In this document: one piece after another, positions 1 to 12,891 of the stretch | How the letters are laid out: each line of letters begins with the position of its first letter | Numbering within the stretch: position 1 is the stretch's first letter | Assembly: GCA_037127255.1 (NCBI GenBank) | Contig: JBANSL010000005.1 | Span: forward strand, 64,665,909 to 64,729,908 | DNA: 64,000 nt | Reading direction: 5' to 3' | Origin: Persicaria tinctoria | Taxonomy: Eukaryota > Streptophyta > Magnoliopsida > Caryophyllales > Polygonaceae | Made by a program: the position numbers and the translations under genes | Notes under the pieces: model-generated | Seen by the model: only the letters and a program-made list of their open reading frames with translations | Told to the model about the DNA's origin: nothing | Databases searched by the model: none

Positions 1-1
1 G

Positions 2-302
<301 letters not shown>

Positions 303-413
303 ATAATACTTCTATTCACAAGAAAAATACCAGGTATCCTTAGTTGAGCTGTTGCCTATATAAATGTTTTGCTATTACCAATGGTCTTAGTATGGACCAA
401 TGTGTTTTCAATT

Positions 414-481
414 AGTCTATTAGCTCAAAGGCAGAGCAATGTGTGATTACACATGATGTGGGTTCAACTCCCACATAGACT
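414..481 (+). tRNA. tRNA-like sequence (probably a pseudo-tRNA)
   Basis: A cloverleaf can be drawn. The 7-bp acceptor stem (AGTCTAT with ATAGACT) pairs perfectly, the D stem is GCTC/GAGC, and the T arm is GTGGG-TTCAACT-CCCAC with a good B box. The anticodon arm closes on a 6-nt loop instead of 7, so a working anticodon cannot be assigned. It is likely tRNA-derived and non-functional. A related copy faces it at 839-908. Confidence 0.4.
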
Positions 482-838
482 CCAAATTTAAAGGATGAAA
501 AGTAGCACTTGGCTATGGATTTTGCTGAACTTTGTATCTAATATTAACCCTTATTAAAGAAAGTCTATTGAATCTCTGCTGAACTTTGCAATAACAGAGA
601 GCATGTTTGTGCTTGAAAGAATTATTGAAATCTTTTCTGTACTAAACTTTCTTCTTTGTAGAACTCTCATTTTTAATGAATTTTCTTCTGTTGTACTCTT
701 AGTTGAACTCTCTTCTTTGCTAAACTCTCTTCTTTAGCTTGGTGAAATTTTTGCAATTAGTGGAACTAAAAGTACCATAGCCATAGCTTGGTGGAGTATT
801 TGCCTATATTACTTCATCATAACCACACAGACATAAAG

Positions 839-908
839 AGTCTATGCAGGAGTTGAACCCGCATCTTTGTGCATGAGCATAATGCTCTTCCATTTGAGCT
901 AATAGGCT
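839..908 (-). tRNA. tRNA-like sequence, inverted relative of 414-481
   Basis: On the minus strand this reads AGCCTAT, then an A box (TAGCTCAAATGG), a D stem GCTC/GAGC, a B box (GGTTCAACTCC) and ATAGACT. The acceptor stem has one mismatch and the anticodon arm is imperfect, with a CAT triplet in the loop. It shares the acceptor, A-box and B-box wording with 414-481, so the two are related copies in opposite orientation. Pseudo-tRNA or SINE head are both possible. Confidence 0.4.
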
Positions 909-2466
909 TAAAACATTTTGTTGTCATGCAAAAGCAAGACTTCTATTGACAAACAACAAACCAAATATTCAACCAAAAGGAAGTAGTTTAACCAGTGAAC
1001 CCTTCAACATCGAGCTCTATATTTACGACCACCTATATCAAAAGGAAGTAGACAGTTTGTCCATGAAAGCAATCTACAAAGATTTTGGGTAGGCATCTTC
1101 TAGTTAAGAGAGCAAGCTCAATGACCCATTTGATGAACAAAAGGGTTTAAAGGAGTCTTCAGTGATCTGTATTTAGACGGACTTGAGACCTCTAGTTGGT
1201 GATAGAATTGTTGCAGCAAAGAAGATAGTACAAGGCAACAACAGAATTAACAAGAATTAAAAAATTAGTCGATCTTGTAGCATTACCCTCCTGGCTATTG
1301 CATGTGCTAAACCAATATCATAAAATAAAACAACACATTTGTTGTCCATAGAATTCCAAATCATGGACCTCCCATTTGAAAATTTTTACCTATAATTGAT
1401 AGTTTGTCCACTTATACCGAAGCTCTGCGTTTCCATTTCTATCTGGCATTCAAGCAATCAACCAAAAAATCATTTTGATCTTGTATTCCTATAAAGCAAT
1501 CAACAAGCTGATTTGTCAACACTCAAGCTTGTCAGTATGAAGTACTGCAATCAAACAGACAAATAAAAAGCTAACATTTCCTTCCCAACCCTAACACCAT
1601 CATATTTTAGCAAAAGCATATATTGACATCGACGTCTTTGGCCTCTTCTAAGGTTGAACATAACCTTGGTCCAGTTAACCTTGTCACAAACATATGCAGA
1701 TGGGCAACATCTGCTAACAAAATACATGTAGCAAGCAACACAAAAAAAAGCTACAGTCTAGGAAAAGCAGAGTATGACTCATTTTTATTTCTTTCCAAAT
1801 GATAATCAAGCACTAGCAGAGTCACATAGACCTAAACACAAGCTAGCTAGTATGACTCACCACCACCATATCCTGAATTCGCACTCAAGAAAACCCCATG
1901 CCACATCATTAGAAACAGGCTGATAGTTGAGAAACCAAAATTAACGATAGATACACAAGTTGAGAAACGAAATTTCATTCAACTATTGAGAGTAAGTTAC
2001 TTCCAAATGCATCAATTTCGACTTAAACCCAAAACTGATAAACGAAATTGCAATTGAGAAACGAAATTTCAAATTCCAAATGCATCAATTTCAACCTAAA
2101 CCCTAAATTTCACATCACAAACAAACCCCAAAGGCTTAAATTTCAACCTAAATCCAAAATTTCTGTAAATTGCTAAACAAAGCTAACCTCGCAACTTCTT
2201 CTCCTCCACCTCCGGTCGCCGCCCGAGGCAATGGGAGGGTATCGGGAGAGTTGTATATCTCATGAAAATTACAATACCTCATGGGTACCCCGCGAAATTT
2301 TTGTTTATATAGTTTTTAATTCATTAAAATACGTGTTGAAAAGTAAAACATCCCGATCGTAATTAAGTGCAATGCCTATTGAACTAGCTAATCAAGGCAT
2401 TAGCAACAACCTTGGCATGCATTGGAGTTTGGACATTACCAATCTTCACCTGACCTCCCATCTATC
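909..2466. other. Intergenic stretch without a supported gene
   Basis: AT-rich DNA without coding-like frames. A short GC-rich patch near 2200-2245 resembles a decayed first exon or 5' UTR of a minus-strand gene, but it has no confirming exon. No repeat ends were recognised. Confidence 0.5.
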
Positions 2467-3032
2467 ATCTACAAACAATCAACGTCCCGAAAGAGTTTTG
2501 AGTATAACCACCCGAAAGGGTCTGAGAAAATCCCGCAAGGGTTTGTTGATATTTTTGTAGGTGAAAGCTTGATGGCGTTTTGTTCGAGCAGTTTGCGGCT
2601 CTGCTTTCGATGTTTCTAGGAGATCTTCTGCTTGGTTGGGGGCGTGGAGTATGTAGTCGGGTCTGGCTGGAGTCGAGGTGGTGCGCTCAGGGCGACTCCG
2701 TATTCGGGATAGAGTTTCCTTGGAGTTCGTCTGCACTACCCACAGGAGTTAGTGTCCTGCTGTACTACTGGCCCGCGGTGCTGCTGTTCGGTGGTGCTTG
2801 GCTACGTTCTTCGACGGCTTCCTCAACTTTTTGGGTGTTTGATCATCTTGGAACGTTGTGTTGTAGAGTTTATTTCTGCTTGTTTCATTTCGCTTATTAT
2901 TTGTATTCCTGTTTTTAGGTTGTTCTGTTTGACGGTTCGCCGTCTGCCGACTTTATCGGCCTCTCGATGAGTCAAGCTTATTTGACCTTCGAATTTTTAC
3001 CTAATTAAAAAAAAATCTACAAACAATCAACG
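2467..3032 (+). mobile_element. Poly(A) retroposon with 18-bp target-site duplication
   Basis: The sequence ATCTACAAACAATCAACG occurs at 2467-2484 and again at 3015-3032. Between the copies lies a 530-bp insert ending in an A run (about 3006-3014). Long perfect TSDs plus a 3' A tail are the mark of LINE-driven retroposition. The insert carries no reverse transcriptase and no clear pol III boxes; the short open frames in it are not convincing. Its last 80 bp (CGGCCTCTCGA followed by a pyrimidine-rich stretch and CTAATT-A) resemble the end of a second copy near 32531-32749, so it is a family. It may be a 5'-truncated LINE tail or a SINE-like element. Confidence 0.75.
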
Positions 3033-3302
3033 ACATTCTTTGATTAGGTAGATATGTAGATGCACAATAATCGATCTAGCGTTAAAAAAGTCGCAAGCAA
3101 TCTTGCATTGGAGTCTGCAGATTCAACAATGAGTTTTAGCATCCCGGATCTCTCAATCTCATACAAGACGTGGATCTCTTATCTAATCACTCAAACCAAG
3201 TTTCAATATAAATAGGATGTGTAAAACTACCAACAAGTTCGTTAAATGAAGTTTCCATTCAACTAATGTGTGCTCTCACACCTACACCTAATTCAATTAT
3301 TG

Positions 3303-3372
3303 CCTATAGTCTTTGACTTATATTTCCTCCGTCTCAACCTATAGTCTTTGACTTATATTTCCTCCGTCTCAA
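3303..3372. repeat. 35-bp unit, two tandem copies
   Basis: Two perfect head-to-tail copies beginning CCTATAGTCTTTGACTT. The CCTCCGTCTCAA part resembles a Stowaway-type terminus, but no partner terminus was seen. Confidence 0.8.
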
Positions 3373-3962
3373 AAGATCGCGCGAATTGATTTGGACACGT
3401 TCATAAGAGATCTACAACGACATTTGTTTGTAGGTGTGAGACCTTAGATATTGGAGATTCCTGTAGGGGGAGAGGTAGACCTAATAAGAGCGGGATGAAA
3501 GTCATTCATCACGACCTCTATCTTTTGAATCTTCCAGAAGATATAACATTGGACAGAGATAAATGGAGGAGGTGCATTCGTGCTGCTGATATTTAGAGTT
3601 GTGGGCTATAGTTTTGTGTCCTGTTATCTATGTTTCTTTTCTAACTTCTTTTTTACTTATTTATTATCTCATTTTCCTTTTGCAATGCTTGTTGCCATGT
3701 GTTTCATGTGCCCTATTGTTTTGAGTCTATAGAAAATACTCTCTCGACTTGTTCGGAGAAAGAGTACGAACATCCTAACCCCCCACACCCCGCTTGACTG
3801 CGAGATTTACTAGGTTGGTGTTGTTATCTGTAATTTCGATAAGCTTTTTTAATCTTCTGATTTTAGACACTTCCCATTTAATATTGATTTTCTAGAGACG
3901 ATCCTTCTTTGGCAATGAATCTTTTCCAATTAGGCTTCTTAATCTATGTCCGGAAAAGTGGA

Positions 3963-4323
3963 GATCATTTGCATCACACTGTGTAACACTTGGTGTATCA
4001 CTTAATTATTTCGTGTATAATTTAACTTTTTTTTTTAAAATTAAAAATTATATTCAAATTTCACACCTATATTTACATATTTATGAATTTTTATCATAAA
4101 AAATCATTATTTAAAAATTACAAATAATTAAAATATTGAGTATAATAAAAAAAATTAGTTTTTATAATTTTTAAGTAATGATTTTTCATGATAACGGTTT
4201 ATAAGCATGTAAATGTAAATGTGTGGAATATATATATAATTTTTTAAAAAAAATTCAGTGTTAAATTATATATAAAATAATTAAGTGATCCACCAATTGT
4301 TACACAATGTGGTGTAGGGGATC
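3963..4323. mobile_element. Imperfect inverted-repeat (MITE-like) element
   Basis: The left arm (GATC, then TGTGTAAC, ATCACTTAATTATTT and TATAATTTAAC) is repeated in inverted order at the right arm ending in GATC at 4320-4323, with about 360 bp overall and an AT-rich middle that is itself near-palindromic. No matching TSD was found, so the outer limits are approximate and the superfamily is unknown. Confidence 0.5.
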
Positions 4324-4459
4324 TTCACTTACGCTCGGAAATATGTATGTTTTTTTTTTTTATAAAAGGAAATATGTATGTTGGAAAGACCGGTATATTA
4401 TTACTAGATTATTTTTTAAACATCAATATTGTAATGCATGAAATCTACATCATCGTTGT

Positions 4460-7400
4460 TGTAAAGGCTCGGATTTTTTTTCTAAATCCTAAATTCTCGG
4501 AAAAAGAAAATCAAATGAACTTAAAAGCTAAAGTTAACGAAAAATAAAATAAAATAATAATAATAAAAAAAGACCCTCTAACTCGGATTGTAGAACTCTT
4601 AGAGCGGATTTTTGAAAATTTATTTTTAACGAGTCGGGATACAGTCGAAAGAGCGAGTTCGGGATTTATCTTTCAGGTATTTTGAATTGGGTTTTGAGCA
4701 TTTCTTTTTGGGGTATTCCCTTGACCAACAGTCTGCAGTTCAGAGCCAGCATCTCCCCTTTTCTGATGCCTCCAGCAAGGCAAGTTTCCCCCCAACTCAT
4801 TTCTTGTTTTCTTTCCCAGATTGGACCAAACACACTCTTCCCCTTCTTCCTTTGCTTCCCCTTCTGGGCATTCTCCTCAGACCGGCACCACTCCACCCCT
4901 GCTAAATTGCCAGCCTTACCCTTCCTCTATGTAATAGGACCCTATCAGACACAACACCTCACAACCCCAACAATACAATTTCACACCTTATCCCTTTCCT
5001 TCTCCCTTTTCGGTTGCCGTGAGCACCCAAGCTCCACCACTCCTCCTTCCTTCCACCTAAGGCGCCAGCAGCAGGAGCACCCCCTGCCTCCCCGGAATCA
5101 GAAAGAAGTGGCAGCAGCAGCCGTAGCCACCAACGACGCCCAATCGAGCTCCACACCCGAGCTCCTCCTCCCTCCTCTTCGCACGAGCCCAATAGCGCCA
5201 CCCCTGTTTGGCCGAGCACCTCCCGAGCACCACCGGACCCTTGTCCCTGCTGTCCGAGAGGAGGCCGAACACTGACGAGCCCCGAGCCGCCCTTCGTTCC
5301 CTTCTCCTCGGGTCTTCTCGGATCCTTAACGGTGAGACTCTCTCCCCTTCTTTTCGCTCTCGGTTTCGATAAAGGTCTCACCTTTTGCCCTCCTACCTCA
5401 GACCTAGGCATTACCAGCTCTGTCCGAGTCTTCGGCAAGCTCAATCGTACCCCGGCGGATCTCCGGCGAGTCGAATCGAAGCCAGGCGAATTCGGATCCC
5501 CTCGGTGAGAACCCCCCTCTCTCTCTCTCTCTCTTCTTTTTCCGTGTGTGTGTGTGTCGGGTAGTCGGGATTCGGTAGTCGGAGCAAGGCCGCCGTCGGC
5601 GAGCCTCCCCGTTCCTTCTCTTCTTCTTCCGTCAACGCCGAGGCATGTCTCTCTGTTTGTTGTTGTTTTTCCGTTCAACCCATAGGTAGAAGAAGGAGCC
5701 AGTGGGCCCCGTGCCACATCCCCCGCCACGTCATCCGGTCCCACTTCCATCTTTCTTTTACAGCTTTGGGTGGAATGGAAGATAGCAATTACCATGGGCC
5801 TATTTTTATCTTTGGGCCAGATTGGTTTTGTTAAAATAACTAACTTTGGGCATGTTCCTTCATCTAAGTTCGGTTTTGGTCATTTATAAAATAGAGGGGG
5901 TCAGTTGGTGATTTAAAAAAGGGGTGATTTTATTTAATAAATGGTTGGGATTTATTCCCTTTAGAGGATTTGGAAATATTTTATGAAAGTGTTTGAAGGA
6001 AAATGGTATTTAAAATATTATATCATATGATTTGACATTAAAAATCTAGGACCTTATTTTGAGACTAAAGATATAATATTATGGTGATTTAAAAACAAAT
6101 ATAATATTATGAGACTTAGAGATTTAAAAGGGTATTTTCGGATTTAAATCGAAAAATGAAGTTGTCGAGCGTTTTCGAAAGGGCAGAAATTCTAACTAGT
6201 TGATTCGGATTTTAAACCGGTTTCGGGACTAACTTGGGGAATTATGTGATCAATGACTAACTAGCATGTTCATATGATTGATTGGCTAATAGCATGATTT
6301 GTGTGAATTAATGGCATGAATGAATGACTAACGGCATGAAGAGATGTTAGAATTTCGTATCGTTTGACTTATGCCTCATGAGCTATGATTAATATGATGA
6401 AATTTAGCGATATACGATCATGCGGATATATGAGTATTATTGCAAATGTACGAATGTGGCGAAATGGAATGATGAGAATGATATAGTCTTATGGAATGTG
6501 GTGAAATGATGAATGATTGAACTTGATGAGATGATGATTACGATGTGGTTAATTTTATTGAATGATGTATGCTTTGAGTGCTTGAATGATTAGACGTAGA
6601 CTTATATATGTGTTTTGATATGTATCTAGGTGATCCTTAATTTATCGTAATGCTTACCTTGCTGATCTGCACTACCAGGTAAGTCTCTCCGGAGCTTACT
6701 CAGATTGAATAGAGCTATTCCCTGCTATAGGTGCATGATATACTAGGTGTTGCATTCATGATCAGCATGCCATGTAGTACCATGCTAGGTTGCATTGATC
6801 GTTGAGCATTCTATTTCTCTATGTGTATGAAAACAGAACGGCCGTTATCTGTGAAGTAACTAGAGTCTTTGCTAGGGTCATAGGGTAGCCCAGCCTCATC
6901 GGGTACCCTGAGTCAATCGAGTACTTCCTTATATTATGATATGCCTGCGGGCTTTATTGTGGAGCGGGTTAGGCATGCGTGCCGCCCTATTATGAATGAA
7001 TGCATTCACGAGCTGGCCAGTCTCCGCCTGTCGGAAGGGGTGGAGGTAGGAGAGGGATATGCCACTTGGCATTGTCTTGGGCCCTTTACAGTATTCTGCA
7101 CATTATTATGAACTAGGAGCATGCTAGTGTGTTTAAATTTCGTACTGCATTAGAGCATCTTTATTAGGTATAGCGTATATGTGTGCTTATGGTTGGGATG
7201 CAGAGTTAAGTGGGCATCGATCTGATCCCGCTCCATATCAATTTTTTTAGGTATTATTTATGTTCATCCTATCGGTGCTGTTTGCTTGTTGCGCGGGTCA
7301 TTTTGTCGGCGGAGAGTGAGCGCTGGGGTATAGACTTCACCAGACTCTGATTATACTTTTTCGGATTTACACTTTAGACTCCGTTTTGACCCGGCTCTGC

Positions 7401-7650
7401 CGTGGTACACATTTGTATTATACTTGTTTCCGCTAGTCGCATGATTTCTGATTTCCACGCTTAGATTACGACAGGTACAGGGGACTTCCCCGGGGATTCC
7501 AACGATCCCTTCGATTTTGGGTACGAAATCCCCCTTGAAAACATTAAAGTAAGCTTTCAAACCTTCAACCTGTACTCGGGGCGCAAGGTCCTAACGGGGG
7601 GTTTAATCCCTCGAAACGTAACTCGGGAATCATAATCCCGGGCCGTTACA
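4460..7650 (+). repeat. 5' LTR
   Basis: A 3,191-bp LTR with TG..CA ends. A GC- and CT-rich block (about 4680-5760) includes a (CT)n/(GT)n microsatellite at 5516-5556; the rest is AT-rich. Long open frames on both strands in that block (197 codons at 4682-5275 and 278 codons at 4959-5795 antisense) are low-complexity, are shared by both LTRs and match no known family, so they are not called as genes. A consensus splice donor (CAGGTAAGT) sits near 6677. Confidence 0.92.
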
Positions 7651-7654
7651 AAGA

Positions 7655-7666
7655 TGGTATCAGAGC
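7655..7666 (+). other. Primer-binding site (tRNA-iMet)
   Basis: TGGTATCAGAGC, the standard plant complement of the initiator-Met tRNA 3' end, starts 4 bases after the 5' LTR. Confidence 0.92.
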
Positions 7667-10600
7667 TTAGGTTGTGCAAACCGAGTATGATAGGTTGAAG
7701 TGGTTTTGAAAGTGGCCCACAGTTTTCAAATGGTTTTTCAAAATGTTTTAGAAAGGGCAAAATGAATTTAATATGGCTAACTCAAATGGACTAAATATGA
7801 ACTTGACTCAATAAATTCGGTAATCAAACAAAGGGAAATGACGGGGTAATAAAGGCGCTAGACCATCCCTATTGGATGTAGTTGGGAATGGGTAGGCAAA
7901 ATACTAGATTTCTTTTACAGATAGGGTTTGAAGACTCCAAGGATCCCGAGGGTTGGAGTAGCTTGGGTTAGGAGGTCGTGAGGTATTTGCCCCTCCGGTC
8001 AGCCGTCCCTCGAAGGACAGCATAGATCGTCTCTATTATTATATGCATTATATCCAACTGGGCCTGAGGGCGATCCTCCTCGAAGAGGATCATATTAACC
8101 CCGTTGATTGCTTAAATGTTGAGTGCTGCTTGCTTAAGATAGAGAACTAATCAGTATGTCTAGACTTGAATCATGTATTGAATAACTGTGCAAACGGGAT
8201 AGTGGGAGAACACCTTGTTCTTATGTCATTGGAACTCCTGTCTTGTTGGAATAGCTCTTCCATAACTCAAACCAGTGATGATTCTGACTCCGTCAACAAT
8301 CCCACCAAAACATTTAGGCATGTTATCAAGGGTCGAAGAGCATCCGCTCTCCCCGTTTCGAGTCCTGTTTTGTATCCCACCATCAATGCCTCTATCGAGT
8401 CTCGTACCTTAGGTCGGTGTCTTCCACGGGAAAATTTGGGCTGGTCATCTAATTACCTTCAAAAATCATGTCGGATGTGAGGATTACTTGAGTATGTTAG
8501 TGTGAGTGATGACTGAAGTAGTTTCGAGTTAGGAGTGAGTTGTCTCATGGAGTCACCCCTTTGATCCTCGTAATGGTCAACCATGTCTTCTTTCCATAGG
8601 AGTCTAAACACGAGTTTATCCTCATCTCTCGGGAACAACGTGAACGTCCTTGTGTCCTACCGAGCGAGTCATATTAGCGTCCCACAGGGAAACGGGTTAA
8701 TAAGTCGGTGATTGCCCTTGGAGAATTCTGTCAGGTTATGATAGTAGCCCACCTTGTGATTGCATGACATGATGTGTTAGTATATTCCAGCATGACTTGC
8801 CATATATCTTGCATGATTGCACTTTTGGATGAATATATATGCTGAATGTACGAATCCCCATGATAGTTACTCTCCATTGAATTAGGTCCATGATAGTGTG
8901 GTCGACCCTCTTGTATGAGTATGATGTGAAATAAAGTCTTAGCATGTTAAGTTGATCAAGTTGAACCTCGTTGACTATGTACTTGCTTAATGAGTTTTGT
9001 TAGTATCATGTAGGATATATATCTCCTAATTATTGACCATCATGCATCTATGTGCCATACTTGTCATACTACATGTATATGATTGTGTTGGATGTGATAG
9101 TTGTTATGCCCAAATGACTTAACCATACCCCTTGACACGATTATTAGAGTGCATGTCTTAACATGCTTACCTGGAACCCACATTGTTTTGACCTACTTAT
9201 GTGTACGCTAAGTGAGTAACGGATCATACATGTGATATCCTATAATGCTCGTTATGTCATATATAACTTATGCTGGATATGTCTATTGTCGGTTTGTGCA
9301 TACATGATATTAATATGTCAAGCATGATTAATGCCTGAGATGATAAGTTTAGCCTATCCGCTTACATGTAAAGTTGATTATGTGAAATGTTATGGATGCA
9401 TAGGATGTTATTCCTTTAATAGGTACATGATAGTGTGGAATGATATGATTGAAATATTTTGTGATTACCATGTGCACCTGTAACCTTATAGAATACCTTA
9501 AGGGGATTGTTGTAACTCTCGAGTCTGTGCCTTGTCTTGAGTCTCGTCATCTCTAGTCCTGGTTTGTGTCTGAATTCTTAAGAAAGTCGTTTTGTCCTCC
9601 GTTGCCCTCCCCTATCTCTCGTGACTTCTAACCCCTCGTGATCCCCTTGATGGACGTCGACTTAGAAGAGAAAACGAGTGATCGAGTGGCACCAGAGTGG
9701 CGCAACGGAAGTGGGGTGGGCCCATGGCCCATGGACCCTAGGATCGATGTCGCCAAAGGAAGGACGCCTTTCGAAGATGGCGGTTGCAGACGTAATCCTC
9801 CTAGATGACTCAAGGAATGACGTTCTTCATCCGAATTGTGATCTCTCCTATGCGATCTGGAATCGGTGTCGTGCGATAGGCTTGGAACTAACTAAATTGA
9901 GGTGTGATGACTGATAAGCTGGACTGGTAGTGAATGATTGCCTGACTAACTTGTGTTTGTGATGATGTGCTTATATGCTTAAGTGTACTGACCTGCTAGT
10001 AAATCGGTTATGGGTTATATATGTGGTGGTGTATTCTTCTTGGGAATGAGCCGAGTGTTTTCCTTGGTGAGACGGATCGGGAAATCGCAGGTAGATTGAG
10101 GTGTTCGAGTTGGTCATTGGTTATGCGAGATGGAATGCATGAAGGATGTGTTAGCTTGGGTAGAGTCGAGTGAGTTATGGCTTGTCGGAGATAGTGTTCA
10201 GTGAGTATATTTGAGCTTCCAGGTAGGTCTTAGGTGAAGAGTGGAGTTAGCATGGTGAGATTTCGAGGAAGAGGTCCTAGCTAGAAGTGTCGGTAGGTAG
10301 TGGGTGCAAGTATAGGTGGTTAGTATAGTTCTAGAGGTGGATGAGTGAGCTAAGAATGGATCGGAGGGATTCTCAAAGGGAAGTGTTATTAGACGGATTG
10401 GTGAGCCAAGGAAGGTGTCTAGATAGTCTAGGAGCGAATCGTGGGCGGCATCGAGGATGATTGGTTGAGGAATGTCTAAGGAATTGCAGAATTAGGGACT
10501 AGGTTTTATGTGCGGTGATTGGGAATTGTTTATGGTAAAGGATGAGATTGAGGAGTCGCTAAGAAAGAGTAGTAGCAGGCTGTATCTGGGATGTTTACTT

Positions 10601-12879
10601 GGGGTTGCTTAAATAGGGTTAGTGATGCTTAGAGGATTCCTGGGGGAGGGATTTCTAGATGCGTTGTTGGAGGATTTTAGTATAGGAAAGGAATCGAGGT
10701 TGATGTGTGGAGATTGTTTTGGGCTATTGAGGTATTTGAGGATGTAAGATGAATCTTCGAGGAAGGGTTGGTAGCTAGACGAGAATGTCGTTGAGGTTGG
10801 TAGTAAGACTGTGGGCTTGAGGTTCAGATAGGGAGATTCCGAGCATGGATTTGGGAACTAGGCAAAGCGAGAGGTATTGGGAATGCTAGAGGATGAAAGG
10901 TTTTAGGAGGTTGGAAAAATGGCGGTACTTGAGGAACTCGGATGAGGACGATTTAGGGATTTACGGAAATGATAATCGGTAAAAGAGGGCTTTGGACGGT
11001 AAGGTGTCATGGTTAAGAAGTAGGAGCTTGAGGCAAATTATGAATATGAAGAGATGGGGGAACTAGAGTAGAACGATTTGAGGATTTCGAATGGTTAAGG
11101 TTAGTAAGATTGGAATGAGGAAATTTGGGGATATGCTGAGACGAGGATCTAGAATAGGTCAGTCGAGGAATCGTGGATGTTCAGGTTTCGTGAGAATCGG
11201 AATGGGACAAGTAGGTAGAATATGTGATTAGTCGTTGAGGATAGACGTGGGTGATGAGGAACTCGGTGATTCGTGATCATGCGTTAGCACTGAACGGTTT
11301 TCTGCGTTAGAGTTGTCGAGAGTGGGCAATTGAGTGGATTCTAGCAAGGTAGGATGCTTGTGTTGGTTGGAATGCGAGAGTGGCTTAGGAGGTGAACCCT
11401 GTTGGTAATGTCGGGAATTAGGATGGAGTGTGAGGTGTGAGATGGTCGATATGAGTTGGGTCCTTAGAGGTGGATGGCTAGTGAGAGTGAGTAGTGGTAC
11501 GAGAAATGTGATCAGGTTAGCAAGGTGATTCGAGATGTATCTTTGGGAGATAATGGTCAGGCGGAGTCTTGAGAACCTAGGAAGAGTAAGCGAGATTGTT
11601 AAGGAACTCCGAGATATGGGTTTTAGATGGTTGAGTGGAAGGTTGGGACTTGAGCTTGGGATATTTAAGTAGATTTATCCTTAGATGGCTTGACAGCATA
11701 AGAGTTGGGTACTTGATAATTGGCTTGTGATGTAAACCTTGAATGTCGGATAGTTGAGAGGCTAGAAATGTTGTACGCTAAGCGGAATGCAATGGTAATT
11801 AGAACTAGTACCGGTTTGAGTTGGTTGGCCTAGGTGAGGTTAATCTCGTCTTGAGAATTGTTGATGATGAGTGGCGATCGTGTTCTAATGTGGTTGGTAA
11901 TTATAGGCATGCTTTCTCGAGGATGTAGCTTCTGGTTATGCGATGCTTGGGACCGAGTGATGTGAAAATTCTATGTTATAGACGATGATGAGTCTCTGAT
12001 GTGTTCCATAGACGATAGTGAATTGTTAGTACTAGCATAGTTACCCCTGAACCTGATGAAATGCTGGTGTGCGGAGGTACTTGATGCCTCTAAATGTGAT
12101 GATGATGCTTGGTAGTTAGTATATGATGTGATTATCTGATTGATATGATATGCAACCTCTGTGATGTGATGTGATGAGCCCCGCTATGTATGATGCTATG
12201 CTAGATCTGTTATGGTACGTAACTATCTTTGACATGAGTATGATCTGTTCATGAATGTGTGATACGATTTCTATGATGTACGATTGTTATGTGTATGGTG
12301 CTCTGAATTGGTATTGCTAGTACGATAGAACGTAATTGATGAATTTGATTCAGATTTGGAACCTAGGAAGGAAATTGGGATTAGCCTTAGAGGTGGATGA
12401 TTCCACCTCCTGAAATTTGAAACTTGCTTGATTAACATCGGGATAAGGGATTTTGAATGGTGTTTAAAAAAAAAGACTAACTTGGATTTTGAGAAATCGA
12501 ATGCAATTGAGAATTTCAATGATTTTGAGACTAATCCTTTTCAAACTAAGGACTCCTTTGAAACTTTTACCCGAGCTTGCATTATGACGCCCACGAAGTG
12601 GATACAAGTATTTTATAGGGGCCCTTATAGACTGCTTGCTAAGACCCAGTGGAGATGTTGTAATGCTTTTCGAGTTATGATATAGCCGAGAAGTCGGGGT
12701 AAGGATGTTGTCGCTACGACCTATCGGAGATGTTATGGCCATGACGACGATGCTGTGAGAATCTCATAGGGGCACTTATGAGGCATTTACGGGATCAATG
12801 GAATGGTCCTTGGACTCACCAATTTCAAGTTCATCCCCTACTTGTTTTTGTTTTAGTCTCGGGGACGAGACTTGTTTTT
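7667..12879 (+). other. LARD interior, no recognisable coding capacity
   Basis: About 5.2 kb with stops in all frames; the longest frame (104 codons, 8166-8480) has no family features. From about 9900 to 12300 the plus strand is strikingly rich in G and poor in C (GAGG, GTTGAGG and GGTGGA words). A degenerate copy of the pre-LTR motif TTAGAGGTGGATGA occurs near 12386. No remnants of retroviral-type domains were detected by eye. Confidence 0.75.
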
Positions 12880-12891
12880 AGAGGTGGATGA
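12880..12891 (+). other. Polypurine tract before the 3' LTR
   Basis: AGAGGTGGATGA abuts the 3' LTR and follows the CTCGGGGACGAGAC motif, the usual plus-strand priming site position. Confidence 0.75.

Noticed and set aside
2580..2918. 112-codon frame in the retroposon insert
   Set aside because: It lies wholly within a non-coding retroposon and has no recognisable similarity.
4682..5795. Open frames of 197 codons (plus) and 278 codons (minus), repeated at 13114-14227
   Set aside because: They overlap each other in a GC-rich low-complexity part of the LTR, have no family features and carry runs coming from a microsatellite.
7651..12891. Hidden gag-pol in the LTR element
   Set aside because: No protease, RT, RNase H, integrase or zinc-knuckle motif could be found in any frame, and stops are frequent.
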